Below, piece after piece: positions 8,853-17,664 of a stretch of DNA of 64,000 bases. Position 1 is the first letter of the stretch, and each line of letters begins with the position of its first letter. Position numbers and translations under genes: made by a program. The notes below the pieces were generated by a model that saw only the letters and a list, made by a program, of their open reading frames with translations, had not been told where the DNA came from and did no database searches. Source of the stretch: an uncultured bacterium (GTDB lineage Bacteria > Nitrospirota > Thermodesulfovibrionia > Thermodesulfovibrionales > Dissulfurispiraceae); the NCBI GenBank assembly GCA_937949555.1, contig CALEDV010000025.1:1-64000 (forward strand), in the 5' to 3' direction.

Positions 8853-9704
8853 CTAAAGCTTAAGCCCCTCGATTGCCTCACCTAAGCGCCTTAGATGTCC
8901 CTTCTCCTCTTCAATGATCTGTCCCATCAGCTCAATCACTGCCTTGTCTTGAGAGCCCTTTAGTATCTTTGAGTACAGGTCAAGGGAATTTATCTCTATC
9001 TGCATGGCGAGTTCCAAGATATTTATCGCTGGGTTTTTTGCCCTCTTGATAGCAGCTATGGCGTTACTTATGCTCGTGCCGCTTTCCATGAGGTCCTTGT
9101 GCTTTTCTAAGATGTCTTCTCTGAGCCTTGTCTCCCCTCCAGTAATCTTGTTGTAAGCAGACATAAGGGTCTCTTTGTGGCGGGACTCGGCCGTTGCCAG
9201 TTGACTAAAGAGACCAACTACTGCCTTATCTGCCTTATCGATTAGCCCTTCAACCTCTTTATAGAAGCGCCCAGTGCCGTCTTCCAATGCCCATCCAATA
9301 GTAACGAGCTCCTCTAAGGTAGTAGCATCTTGCAACAGGAAAAGTCCTGCATCGTAAGCCCCTTGGGCCTCAAGCCCTTCCCATGCATTGATGCCCCCAC
9401 TCATGGAATAGACCTCTTGAAAGCCCACACCCTTTAAGAAAGAGGCAGCAGAGTAGCTCCTCTGTCCAGACCTACAGTATGAGATAATTGGCAGGTCGGT
9501 GCTCAACTCTGAGACCCTGTCAGGGAGTTCTGGCAGGGGAATAAGCACGGCACCTGGTATGTGTGCCTCTTCATACTCCTTTGGTTGTCTGACATCGAGT
9601 AAGGTATAAGACTCAATAGGATTGTTCTGAAAATAAAGCTCTGCCTCATCAGGAGAGAGTATCTTAACTGCATTAAAGGCATCGTTGATGTTCATGTTAT
9701 TCAA
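8853..9704 (-). CDS. Rhodanese-ferritin-like fusion protein
   Basis: A 283-residue fusion. Residues about 15-115 form a single rhodanese domain with active-site Cys77 in CRSGQRS and the VRQPKEYEEAHIPGA strand typical of GlpE-like sulfurtransferases. Residues about 130-283 form a ferritin-like four-helix bundle with E..H pairs (ATAESRHKETL, IIEEEKGHLRRL) expected to bind a di-iron centre, as in rubrerythrin, but without a rubredoxin domain. A plausible role is sulfane-sulfur or peroxide handling in the cytosol; the fusion is known in anaerobes but its reaction is not established. It sits between SOD and fliD on the same strand. Confidence 0.85.
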   Translation of the reverse strand: MNNMNINDAFNAVKILSPDEAELYFQNNPIESYTLLDVRQPKEYEEAHIPGAVLIPLPELPDRVSELSTDLPIISYCRSGQRSYSAASFLKGVGFQEVYSMSGGINAWEGLEAQGAYDAGLFLLQDATTLEELVTIGWALEDGTGRFYKEVEGLIDKADKAVVGLFSQLATAESRHKETLMSAYNKITGGETRLREDILEKHKDLMESGTSISNAIAAIKRAKNPAINILELAMQIEINSLDLYSKILKGSQDKAVIELMGQIIEEEKGHLRRLGEAIEGLKL

Positions 9705-9756
9705 ATCCTTTGATCAACCCTTAAGGCCACTAATCAGAGCTATAACAGAGTTGTAA

Positions 9757-9797
9757 CAAAAAAACAGAGGAAACATACCGTCTCCCCTGTTTTTTTA
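9757..9797. terminator. Bidirectional hairpin terminator candidate
   Basis: An A-tract and ACAGAGG pair imperfectly with CCCCTGT and a seven-T run about 60 nt downstream of the SOD stop. The A/T tracts on both sides would let it work in either direction. Confidence 0.5.
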
Positions 9798-9856
9798 TAA
9801 GTCATTTCTGTGGTGATTAATGGCATTAATGGGGCTGAAAGAGGATGCATATGGAG

Positions 9857-10432
9857 TTACTTAAGCCTTGCCTCCACTGCATCACTGTTAATATTTTTAA
9901 AGAAGGCCTCAATATAGTCAGGTCGCTTAAGCCCATAGTCAATCATAAAGGCATGTTCAAAGACATCCAAGATCAATATGGGATTACATCCTGCAGGATG
10001 GGCCACATCGTGCTCGTTTATCCAGCAATTAAATAGCTTGCCACTGCTTGTGTCTTGATACAGCACTGCCCAACCTATACCCCTCATGGCGCCTGTGGCC
10101 CTGAAGTCCTTCTCCCACTCATCATAGCTGCCAAAGGCCTCGGCCAATTTCTTTGCGAGCTTGCCCTCTTTGTGCATGCCCTTGCCCCCGAGATTTTCAA
10201 AGTAATACTCATGGAGCCTCATACCGTTAAACTCCCAACCAAATCTCCTCTTCAGCTCAGCGTACTCTGGTGTAGATGCCTTTCCATCCTTTAGCATCTG
10301 GGTTAGGGTATCCATCACCTTGTTAGTGTTTGTGACATAGCCCTGATAGAGGGTAAAGTGATTCTTCAGAAGGGTCTCACTAAAGCCCTCCATGCCAATT
10401 AGCTTCGAATAGTCCTTTGCCGTGTAAGACAT
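9857..10432 (-). CDS. Superoxide dismutase, Fe/Mn family
   Basis: A 191-residue cytosolic Fe/Mn-type superoxide dismutase that converts superoxide to oxygen and hydrogen peroxide. The four metal ligands appear as His25 (KNHFTLYQG), His74 (MRLHEYYFEN), Asp156 and His160 (LDVFEHAFMIDY). The divergent N-terminal helix and the FNCWINEHDVAHPAGC segment place it in the less-studied branch seen in anaerobes, so iron or manganese use cannot be assigned by eye. AAGGAGG precedes the ATG, and a TATAAT lies further upstream in the divergent region shared with lgt. With the rhodanese-ferritin protein below it, it suggests an oxidative-stress group. Confidence 0.9.
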   Translation of the reverse strand: MSYTAKDYSKLIGMEGFSETLLKNHFTLYQGYVTNTNKVMDTLTQMLKDGKASTPEYAELKRRFGWEFNGMRLHEYYFENLGGKGMHKEGKLAKKLAEAFGSYDEWEKDFRATGAMRGIGWAVLYQDTSSGKLFNCWINEHDVAHPAGCNPILILDVFEHAFMIDYGLKRPDYIEAFFKNINSDAVEARLK

Positions 10433-10524
10433 AGAAACCTCCTTGTGTCATGATTAGTAATGCAATTATAGCCTATAAACTGGGATTTTTGCCAAAAACC
10501 TTGCCCCATGTTAGTATAATTGCC

Positions 10525-11307
10525 ATGCTCAGCTATCCAAATATAGACCCTGAGATAGTCAGGTTAGGTCCCCTTGCCATCAGATGGTATGGGATTATGT
10601 ATCTACTGGGTTTTGCATCTGCCTATCTACTCATCCGCTATCAGATAAGAGAAAAGAGGATGTCCGTTGGTAAAGACTTTATAGAATCACTATTTTCATA
10701 CCTTATACTTGGTTTGTTGATCGGTGCAAGGATGGGTTATGTGGTCTTCTACAATCTTTCTTATTACCTACAACATCCCCTCGATATCTTTGCCCTTTGG
10801 CATGGGGGGATGTCCTTTCACGGGGGGCTTATAGGATCTATACTCGCTGGCTATCTCTTTTGCAAGAAATATAAGGCCAACTTCTGGCAGATGGCAGACA
10901 TGGTGATCGTTACTGCCCCTATCGGCTTAGGCCTTGGGAGGCTTGGCAACTTTATCAATGCAGAGCTCTACGGTAGGGTCACCGACTTGCCCATAGCTAT
11001 GATATTCCCCACAGACCCCCAGAGACTCCCCCGCCATCCCTCACAGCTCTATGAGTTTGTGTTCGAGGGCCTGGCGCTATTTCTTATCCTCTGGAATCTT
11101 CGCAATAGAGGACTCAGGCCGGGACTGCTAACAGCGCTCTTTATTGGGCTCTATGGTGTCTTTAGGTTTATATTGGAATTCTTCAGAGAGCCCGATAGCC
11201 ATATTGGATACTTCTTTGGCCTTCTAACCCTCGGCCAATTACTGTGTTTGGCTATGATTATTACAGCCCTGTTTGTATATTACCTTAAAAAGGATAAAGT
11301 CACTTGA
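10525..11307 (+). CDS. lgt: Prolipoprotein diacylglyceryl transferase
   Basis: Lgt moves diacylglycerol from phosphatidylglycerol to the lipobox cysteine of prolipoproteins in the inner membrane. The multi-pass protein shows HGGMSFHGGLIG, the signature GRLGNFINAELYGR, HPSQLYE and FILEFFREPD, all conserved. The ATG at 10525 (MLSYPNIDPEIVRLGPLAIRW) matches family N-termini; the track start at 10450 adds 25 residues. It is divergent from SOD and monocistronic as far as can be seen. Confidence 0.94.
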   Translation: MLSYPNIDPEIVRLGPLAIRWYGIMYLLGFASAYLLIRYQIREKRMSVGKDFIESLFSYLILGLLIGARMGYVVFYNLSYYLQHPLDIFALWHGGMSFHGGLIGSILAGYLFCKKYKANFWQMADMVIVTAPIGLGLGRLGNFINAELYGRVTDLPIAMIFPTDPQRLPRHPSQLYEFVFEGLALFLILWNLRNRGLRPGLLTALFIGLYGVFRFILEFFREPDSHIGYFFGLLTLGQLLCLAMIITALFVYYLKKDKVT

Positions 11308-11429
11308 CCACCTACTTTGCTTGCACAGGTAATGTATGTTGATACTCTGAAGGAGGCCTCTTTACATGCAGAAATGAGGGAAAAGGTGGGTAAACTTTAC
11401 AGTTCCTTACAAAAGTAGCCCTAAAAAAC

Positions 11430-11455
11430 GGCAAGACCCTTTAACAGGCCTTGCC
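11430..11455. terminator. Weak hairpin between convergent genes
   Basis: GGCAAG and CTTGCC flank a 14-nt loop, with six A's before and a T-rich stretch after. It lies between the convergent lgt and coiled-coil genes and could end both. The stem is short. Confidence 0.35.
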
Positions 11456-11540
11456 CTTTGCTTTGATAGTCTTAATATCCTACTGAGACTACTTAAACCG
11501 ACTGAGCAGATTATGTGCCCAGTTTATCCCCTAAAACCTA

Positions 11541-11903
11541 TTACTTTACCAACCCCAATACTTTAGCCATGAACTCAAGGGCATTTTGGTTTAAAAATAT
11601 TACTGTGAAAAACAGAATGATAAACATGATGGTAAACTTGCGGTCAAGCTCTATCTTGATAGTCTGCATCTCTTGACGAATAGTGTCTATTCTGCCTTCA
11701 AGCCTTGCGATATCTGCCTTTGAGGCAAGCTCCTTTGTAAGCTCGTCCTTTAACTCTAATTTCTTTTGAAGGGCAACAGCCTCAGCCTTTTTCTCAATAA
11801 TCTCAAGCCCTATCTCTATTGCCTGAGCAATCTTACGCCCCTCTTCTCTTCCGAGCTTGTCCTCAAGTATCTGCAATATGTCCATTGTTATCGCCTGTGC
11901 CAT
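11541..11903 (-). CDS. Coiled-coil protein with C-terminal membrane anchor
   Basis: A 120-residue protein with long charged helices (about residues 10-88, heptad-like with LEGRIDTIRQEMQTIKIELDRK) ending in one hydrophobic helix (about 90-107). This matches small DUF1640/CCDC90-like bacterial proteins of unknown function. ATG start; no neighbour on its strand suggests a role. Function not assigned. Confidence 0.6.
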   Translation of the reverse strand: MAQAITMDILQILEDKLGREEGRKIAQAIEIGLEIIEKKAEAVALQKKLELKDELTKELASKADIARLEGRIDTIRQEMQTIKIELDRKFTIMFIILFFTVIFLNQNALEFMAKVLGLVK

Positions 11904-11943
11904 GACGCCTAAAAATTACATAAAGTCAATTGTTTTGTCAAGA

Positions 11944-12055
11944 CCCCAAATTGCCCCTTAAATTGCCGATAGGAGTAAGAGGGTGTGCCGAAAAGGCCCT
12001 TTTGCGACACCGCCTTGTAAGACCTCTTACACCCTAAAGACAGGGATTAGGAAAA
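11944..12055 (+). repeat. Dispersed MITE-like element, copy B (partial)
   Basis: Begins with the family terminus (CCCCAAATTGCC) and continues through TTGCCGATAGGAG, GTGCCGAAAAGG, TTGCGACACC and the hairpin GTAAGACCTCTTAC, as in copies C and E. Similarity stops near 12055. A GGGGCAATT at about 12148-12156 could be the far terminus around a replaced core, which would give about 213 bp in all, but the interior from 12055 is unrelated to the other copies. Confidence 0.65.
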
Positions 12056-12115
12056 TCCAGGAAAACAAAAGTCCGGCAAAGGGATTGGAGCCCTCGACCT
12101 AAATATTCTGCTTCG

Positions 12116-12148
12116 CTATCGAATCCTCGATTAACGAGGAGGCGATAG
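12116..12148. terminator. Strong hairpin downstream of secA
   Basis: CTATCG-aa-TCCTCG-attaa-CGAGGA-gg-CGATAG makes two 6-bp stems separated by a 2x2 internal loop, 28 nt past the secA stop. There is no U-run after it on the secA strand, so it may stabilise the 3' end rather than terminate on its own. Confidence 0.45.
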
Positions 12149-12176
12149 GGGCAATTCACATTTAAGGAAAAAGTGG

Positions 12177-14855
12177 TCATTTCTGAAGGCCGCAACACTT
12201 CTTGTACTTCTTGCCGCTGCCACAGGGACAGGGGTCATTCCTACCTACTTTTTTATCCCGTTGGACAGGCCCCTGTGATGACTCTGGTGGTCTATTAAAT
12301 ACAAGCCTCTGCTGTGTCCTTGCCCTCACCTCAGCCTCAGACTCTACCTTGACCTGTATCTTAAAGAGCCTTGATAAAACCTCAGAGGCTATCCTGTCAG
12401 ACAGTCCTGAAAAAAGATTGAAGGCCTCTTTTTTGTACTCCACTAAAGGGTCTCTCTGGGCATAGCCCCTTAATCCGATACCCTCTTTAATATGGTCTAT
12501 TGCAAGCAGATGGTTTTTCCATTGGGTATCGATAACTTGGAGAAAAACCATCTTTTCAATATATCGCATAAACTCTACGCCCGCCTCCTGCTCCTTCTTC
12601 TCATAAGCATTTCTTAGGGCGGACATTATTGAGTCCTGAAGTTCCTCTAAGGATTTGAAATCAGGAGGCACTGTTATCTCCACCCCAAAGACACCAAATA
12701 TGGAATCCTTCAGACCCTCAAGGTCCCATTCTGTATGGTGCTGCTCCTCGGGGCAATAGACATCTATAAATTCTTCTATTTGTCCGGCTGCCATCTCAAA
12801 CAACCTCTCCTTCATAGAGGGGTTTAGCAGTGCTTCCTTCCTAAAGGAGTATATCTCCAGGCGCTGTTTGTTCATCACATCATCATATTCAAGCAGGTGT
12901 TTTCTGATGTCAAAGTTGTGCGCCTCAACCCTCTTCTGTGAGTTCTCAATGGCCCTGCTGACCATCTTGTTTTCAATAGGTATGCTCTCGTCCATCTTAA
13001 GGGCATTCATCAGGCTGTTGATCTTGTCAGAACCAAAGATACGCATCAGGTCGTCTTCTAAGGATAGATAAAACCTCGATGACCCGGGGTCTCCCTGTCT
13101 GCCTGAGCGCCCCCTTAACTGGTTGTCAATCCTGCGGGCCTCATGCCTCTCGGTGCCTATAATATGCAGCCCACCAGCAGCCAGCACCAGTTCCTTTTCT
13201 TTGGCACACTGCTCTGTTGCCTTTTGTAAGGCCTCTTCATAGTCCTGTTCTGTGTATGAATCCAAAGAAGAGAGCATCTCCCTGGCAATGCCCTCAGGGT
13301 TGCCACCAAGCACTATATCTGTGCCTCTGCCAGCCATGTTTGTGGCTATTGTGACAGCACCGTATCTACCTGCCTGGGCCACTATCTCGGCCTCTCGCTC
13401 GTGATACTTTGCATTGAGCACCGAGTGCCTCAGGCCCCTCTTCTTCAACATATGGCTCAACATCTCAGACTTCTCAATAGATGTGGTGCCCACCAGTATG
13501 GGTTGCCCCTTTTTGTTGAGCTCCTGGATCTCATTGATGATGGCCTCATACTTTGCCCTCTCAGTCTTATAAACCACATCTGGGAAGTCTTTTCTGATCA
13601 TAGGCTTGTTTGTAGGTATTACGAGCACCTCAAGGTTGTATATCTGAGCAAATTCCTGCGCCTCTGTATCTGCAGTGCCTGTCATGCCTGCAAGCTTCTT
13701 GTACATCCTGAAATAGTTTTGGAAGGTAATAGTGGCAAGGGTCTGGTTTTCGCTCTCGATCTTGACATTCTCCTTTGCCTCGATTGCTTGATGCAACCCA
13801 TCACTCCACCGCCTGCCGGGCATAAGCCTGCCTGTGAATTCATCTACTATTATCACCTCTCCGTCCTTGACCATATAGTCAACATCCTTCTTAAAGAGGT
13901 AATGGGCACGAAGGGCCTGCAGCACATGATGCACAAGCTCTATGTTTGAGGGATCATAGAGATTGGTGACCGCAAGCAGACGCTCTACCTTTGCGCTACC
14001 TGATTCAGTGAGTATCACATTCTTGAGCTTCTCATCGACCTTGAAGTCCGTCTCGTTTTTCAGATAGGGGATAATTTTATTGATTCGGTAATACTTGTCT
14101 GTAGAGTCTTCAGAGGGACCAGATATAATCAGTGGTGTCCTCGCCTCATCGATCAGGATGCTGTCAACCTCATCAACAATGGCGTAGTTGAGCTCACGCT
14201 GGGCAAACTCAGAGAGGTCATACTTCATGTTGTCCCTGAGGTAATCAAAGCCAAACTCGTTGTTTGTCCCGTATGTCACATCGGCATGGTAGGCGTCCCT
14301 CTTGGTGCAAGGTCGTAGGTGATTGAATCGCTTGTCTTGAGACTTATAGGTGGCATCATAGATAAAGGAGTTGTCGTGCTGGATGACCCCAACCTTCAGG
14401 CCCATAAAGTCATACAGGGGCCCCATCCATTGGGCATCCCTCTTTGCAAGATAGTCGTTTACCGTTACCACGTGTACACCCTTGCCCTCAAGGGCATTGA
14501 GGTATACAGCGAGGGTCGCCACAAGGGTCTTGCCCTCGCCTGTCTTCATCTCTGCTATCTTGCCCTCGTGAAGGGCTATTCCTCCAATGAGCTGGGCGTC
14601 AAAGTGACGCATGTTGAGCCTTCGCCTCGATGCCTCACGAATGGTTGCAAAGGCCTCAGGTAGGATGTCATCGAGCGTTCTACCATTGGCTAATCGTTCT
14701 TTAAACTCAATAGTCTTGTGTTGAAGCTGTTCATCCGATAAGGCCGCGATAGAAGGCTCAAGGGCATTTATCTCATCAACCCTTGTCACAAGCCTCTTTA
14801 GCTCCCTCTCGTTCTTTGTGCCAAAGAGCTTATTGATAAAACCCATTATTGCCAT
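12177..14855 (-). CDS. secA: Preprotein translocase ATPase SecA
   Basis: The motor ATPase that drives secretory proteins through SecYEG. The 892-residue protein is complete: Walker A in [11 protein letters not shown] (about residue 102), DEAD-like [17 protein letters not shown], preprotein cross-linking domain, second helicase half with [14 protein letters not shown] and [13 protein letters not shown], and a C-terminal zinc tail [13 protein letters not shown] that binds SecB or phospholipid. The ATG at 14855 or the one three codons in would both serve. It lies 29 nt after a small zinc protein on the same strand. yajC and secD are near the far end of the window, so the Sec genes are not clustered. 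Confidence 0.97.
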   Translation of the reverse strand: MAIMGFINKLFGTKNERELKRLVTRVDEINALEPSIAALSDEQLQHKTIEFKERLANGRTLDDILPEAFATIREASRRRLNMRHFDAQLIGGIALHEGKIAEMKTGEGKTLVATLAVYLNALEGKGVHVVTVNDYLAKRDAQWMGPLYDFMGLKVGVIQHDNSFIYDATYKSQDKRFNHLRPCTKRDAYHADVTYGTNNEFGFDYLRDNMKYDLSEFAQRELNYAIVDEVDSILIDEARTPLIISGPSEDSTDKYYRINKIIPYLKNETDFKVDEKLKNVILTESGSAKVERLLAVTNLYDPSNIELVHHVLQALRAHYLFKKDVDYMVKDGEVIIVDEFTGRLMPGRRWSDGLHQAIEAKENVKIESENQTLATITFQNYFRMYKKLAGMTGTADTEAQEFAQIYNLEVLVIPTNKPMIRKDFPDVVYKTERAKYEAIINEIQELNKKGQPILVGTTSIEKSEMLSHMLKKRGLRHSVLNAKYHEREAEIVAQAGRYGAVTIATNMAGRGTDIVLGGNPEGIAREMLSSLDSYTEQDYEEALQKATEQCAKEKELVLAAGGLHIIGTERHEARRIDNQLRGRSGRQGDPGSSRFYLSLEDDLMRIFGSDKINSLMNALKMDESIPIENKMVSRAIENSQKRVEAHNFDIRKHLLEYDDVMNKQRLEIYSFRKEALLNPSMKERLFEMAAGQIEEFIDVYCPEEQHHTEWDLEGLKDSIFGVFGVEITVPPDFKSLEELQDSIMSALRNAYEKKEQEAGVEFMRYIEKMVFLQVIDTQWKNHLLAIDHIKEGIGLRGYAQRDPLVEYKKEAFNLFSGLSDRIASEVLSRLFKIQVKVESEAEVRARTQQRLVFNRPPESSQGPVQRDKKVGRNDPCPCGSGKKYKKCCGLQK

Positions 14856-14884
14856 TTAATTGAATTAACCCATCCTTTCAATCG

Positions 14885-15190
14885 TTATCTTTTAAACACA
14901 CCAAAGAGCTTATCAAGCCCCCCTTTTTCGAGCCTTGAGACGGCATCGAGTTCACCAGCATCAAGCCAGATACCTTCGCAGGCTGAGCACTTGTCAACCT
15001 TTATGTTCTTGTAATCTATCTCTATCAAGTCCATGCCACATTTAGGGCACTTCATGTAGTGCAGTTCCTTGAGCCTCTTCTTTTCGACATCGGCTATCTG
15101 TTTCTGTTTTTCCTCCTCGATCTTTTTCTGCTTCTCATACTCAAGGCGTGCAAAATACTCCTCTTCCTGTTCACTTGGCTTCTTACTCAT
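14885..15190 (-). CDS. TFIIB-type zinc finger protein
   Basis: A 101-residue protein. A charged helical N-terminus (about residues 5-42) precedes a zinc ribbon, CPKCGMDL...CSACEGIWLDAGEL, the pattern of the bacterial zf-TFIIB family. Family members are small zinc proteins of uncertain role; the domain does not itself imply transcription initiation. AAGGAGG precedes the ATG, and the upstream region contains the palindrome TATGCC-n9-GGCATA. It precedes secA by 29 nt and is probably co-transcribed with it. Confidence 0.75.
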   Translation of the reverse strand: MSKKPSEQEEEYFARLEYEKQKKIEEEKQKQIADVEKKRLKELHYMKCPKCGMDLIEIDYKNIKVDKCSACEGIWLDAGELDAVSRLEKGGLDKLFGVFKR

Positions 15191-15328
15191 CTTGAAAGAC
15201 CTCCTTTTTATTGATTACATGAATATGCCGGTTTGCCTGGCATAGTTATATTGCATTGTAATAAGGAGAAGCATTGTATATGTAACAGCTAATATATAAA
15301 CACATAATGCTAAAGAGGGGCAAGACTT

Positions 15329-15544
15329 CCCAAAATTGCCGATAAAAAAAGGGGGGTATGCCGAAAAGGCTTTATTGCGACACCTATTTGTAAGACCTCT
15401 TACGCTCTAAAAACAATGCAAATGTATTCACCCAAGGGCAACCTTAAAATTAGGGTGGCTCTCTTTAGATAGTCTTGTCGCGGTATAAAGGCTTTGAGGC
15501 ATGCCCCCCTTTATTTGTTATCAATTCCTAAGGGCAATCTTGGG
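15329..15544 (+). repeat. Dispersed MITE-like element, copy C (reference copy)
   Basis: A full 216-bp copy, used here to define orientation. The ends form an imperfect inverted repeat, CCCAAAATTGCC...GGGCAATCTTGGG. It contains the near-perfect hairpin GTAAGACCTCTTAC (15390-15403) and the shared blocks TGCGACACCTATTTG and TATAAAGGCTTTGAGGCAT. It fills most of the 367-nt space between the zinc protein and the hybrid kinase, ending 13 nt before the kinase stop. No protein is encoded. Target-site duplication is not obvious. Confidence 0.8.
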
Positions 15545-15557
15545 ATGTAGGACGTCC

Positions 15558-17612
15558 TTATACTTGTCTGGACAAGCCTTTATCTTTTGCCAGTTTATAG
15601 ATAACCTCCATAAGTCTATCTGCCTTGATAGGTTTGCTGATATGCTCATCCATGCCTGCTTCAAGGCATCTTTGCATGTCTTCTTTGAGGGCAAAGGCAG
15701 TGACGGCAATAATGGGTATATCGGGGTCAAAGGGCCCTGATTTAGAGGCCCTAATACGTCTGGTTGCCTCAAGGCCGTCCATATCTGGCATCTGTACATC
15801 CATGAGGATTATGTCAAAGTGCTCCCTCTGAAGCCTTGCAAGGACCTCGTGGCCATTTTCTGCAATGGCAAAATCAAAGCCCCTCTTTTTCAAGATAAGG
15901 GAGATTATGTTTTGGTTCATCTTGTCATCCTCCGCAACGAGGACACTTATCCCTGTGGCCTGTCCCTCAGGTCCTATGGCCCCTTGGGTTTCATTTAATC
16001 CAACAGGGGATTTATCTTTGTGGCATTCCCTTGAACTATAGCCAATTACTCCGTGACTTATCTCTTGGGTTGCTTGGTCATGATAGAGCTCAAAAAGGGC
16101 GGTAAAATAAAAGGAGCTGCCTATGTTCGGCTCACTCTCGACCCATATGGTACCATCCATCAACTTCACTATCTCCTTGCATATAGTAAGTCCAAGCCCT
16201 GTGCCTCCATATCTCCTTGTAATAGAATCATCAGCCTGGGTAAAGGAATCAAATACCTTCTCCTGCAAGGCATAGGGTATGCCAATACCTGTGTCTTTTA
16301 CACAAAACAGCAACATGACCTTGTCCTTCAAGGGGTCCTTGAGGGTCACGAAGGAGGTGCCCTCTTTGCTGACCTGTCCAGACCTGACCTTTCTCACTAT
16401 GACCTTGATCTCCCCTTTATGGGTAAACTTTATGGCATTGCCGATAAGGTTATAAAAGACCTGCTTTAATCTAAGTGGGTCACCCTTGAGAGATACAGGC
16501 ACATCTTGCTCTATATCCTTAGTGAGGGCAATCCCCTTTTTGAGGGCCTGACTGTAAAAGAGCGAAAGGTTTTCGTCAACTAACCCATCGAGATAAAAGT
16601 GTACCTTTTCAAGCTCTATCTTGCCTGACTCAATCTTTGAGAGGTCTAATATGTCATTTATGATGCGCAAAAGGGACTCTGCCGCACCCCTGATGGTATT
16701 TAGATATCCCTTTTGTTCAGCCGTAAGATCTGTCTCCATAATGATGTCTGTCATGCCCAGAATGGCGTTCATAGGGGTCCTTATCTCGTGGCTCATATTT
16801 GCAAGGAACAGGCTTTTAGCAACAGTGGCTGCCTCTGCCTTTTCTTTTGCCTCTCTTAGTTCGGTCTCCACGGTCTTTAATCTCGTAACATCAATCAGTA
16901 AGACCATATGGGCAGCGGTCTTCTGCCAATTTATAGATATACAGCGCATCTCAATCATCACAGGTAGAGAGCCCTGCACATCTATCCGAAACTCCTTTAT
17001 TATCCCAGGTGTAATTGTATAGGCGAAGTCCTTGCTCTGGAGGTCCTCAAACCTGACCCCCAATATCTTGAGGGCAGCAGTATTGGCAAAGAGCACCTTC
17101 TTGGTGTCTTGACTTACAATGATGACACCTATGGAGATACTATCAACAATGGATATCTTTTCATTAACATACTCGTGTATAACCTTCCTCTGCATTTCCC
17201 TTACAGTCCCTAACATGGTATTGAATTTTTCGGACAATAGGGCTATCTCGTCACTACCTTTAACAGGCACCAAGGCATCAAGATTGCCCCCTTCAATCTC
17301 TTCGATAGTCTTTATGAGCCCATTTAGGGGATTCTTTATGAGCCTATGGAAAAACAACATTACAACCCCCACAGAGATAACTATCGAGCTGAGGGTAGAC
17401 AGGATAAAGAGCAGCCTATTGTTTGAAATGGTCTTTTTTATGCTTTCAGCGTAGTAAAAATGGATCTCATCGGAACCCTTTAAAATACTGAGGATGTTGT
17501 CCTCAACCATACTAAAGCTCAGATGAAATAGCAGACTAAGCACTATAAAAAGCCCTATAGAGGTTAAGAGGGCCATCTTTAAGCCGACCCCCATCTTTTG
17601 TCTTATCACCAT
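15558..17612 (-). CDS. Hybrid sensor histidine kinase (HAMP-PAS-HisKA-HATPase-REC)
   Basis: A 684-residue membrane hybrid kinase. Helices at about residues 12-34 and 66-88 enclose only ~30 periplasmic residues, so external ligand sensing is limited. Then come HAMP (about 90-145), a PAS domain (about 150-245), HisKA with phospho-His275 in SHEIRTPMNAIL, an HATPase with GTGLGLTICK, and a C-terminal receiver with the phospho-Asp in ILMDVQMPDMDG and a KP motif (HISKPIKADRL). The signal is thus probably sensed by PAS inside the cell. There is no output protein next to it; the GGDEF-EAL protein upstream on the same strand is a possible partner by proximity only. Confidence 0.92.
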   Translation of the reverse strand: MVIRQKMGVGLKMALLTSIGLFIVLSLLFHLSFSMVEDNILSILKGSDEIHFYYAESIKKTISNNRLLFILSTLSSIVISVGVVMLFFHRLIKNPLNGLIKTIEEIEGGNLDALVPVKGSDEIALLSEKFNTMLGTVREMQRKVIHEYVNEKISIVDSISIGVIIVSQDTKKVLFANTAALKILGVRFEDLQSKDFAYTITPGIIKEFRIDVQGSLPVMIEMRCISINWQKTAAHMVLLIDVTRLKTVETELREAKEKAEAATVAKSLFLANMSHEIRTPMNAILGMTDIIMETDLTAEQKGYLNTIRGAAESLLRIINDILDLSKIESGKIELEKVHFYLDGLVDENLSLFYSQALKKGIALTKDIEQDVPVSLKGDPLRLKQVFYNLIGNAIKFTHKGEIKVIVRKVRSGQVSKEGTSFVTLKDPLKDKVMLLFCVKDTGIGIPYALQEKVFDSFTQADDSITRRYGGTGLGLTICKEIVKLMDGTIWVESEPNIGSSFYFTALFELYHDQATQEISHGVIGYSSRECHKDKSPVGLNETQGAIGPEGQATGISVLVAEDDKMNQNIISLILKKRGFDFAIAENGHEVLARLQREHFDIILMDVQMPDMDGLEATRRIRASKSGPFDPDIPIIAVTAFALKEDMQRCLEAGMDEHISKPIKADRLMEVIYKLAKDKGLSRQV

Positions 17613-17664
17613 ATCTCTAACCTTTCTACAAATATGGGAAACTATAGGCCTTCTGGTACACCCT

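Noticed and set aside
11332-11418. 28-residue ORF after lgt
   Set aside because: No convincing ribosome binding site, no family and too short to separate from chance.
13401-13949. 182-residue plus-strand ORF
   Set aside because: Shadow of secA on the opposite strand; no recognisable motifs.
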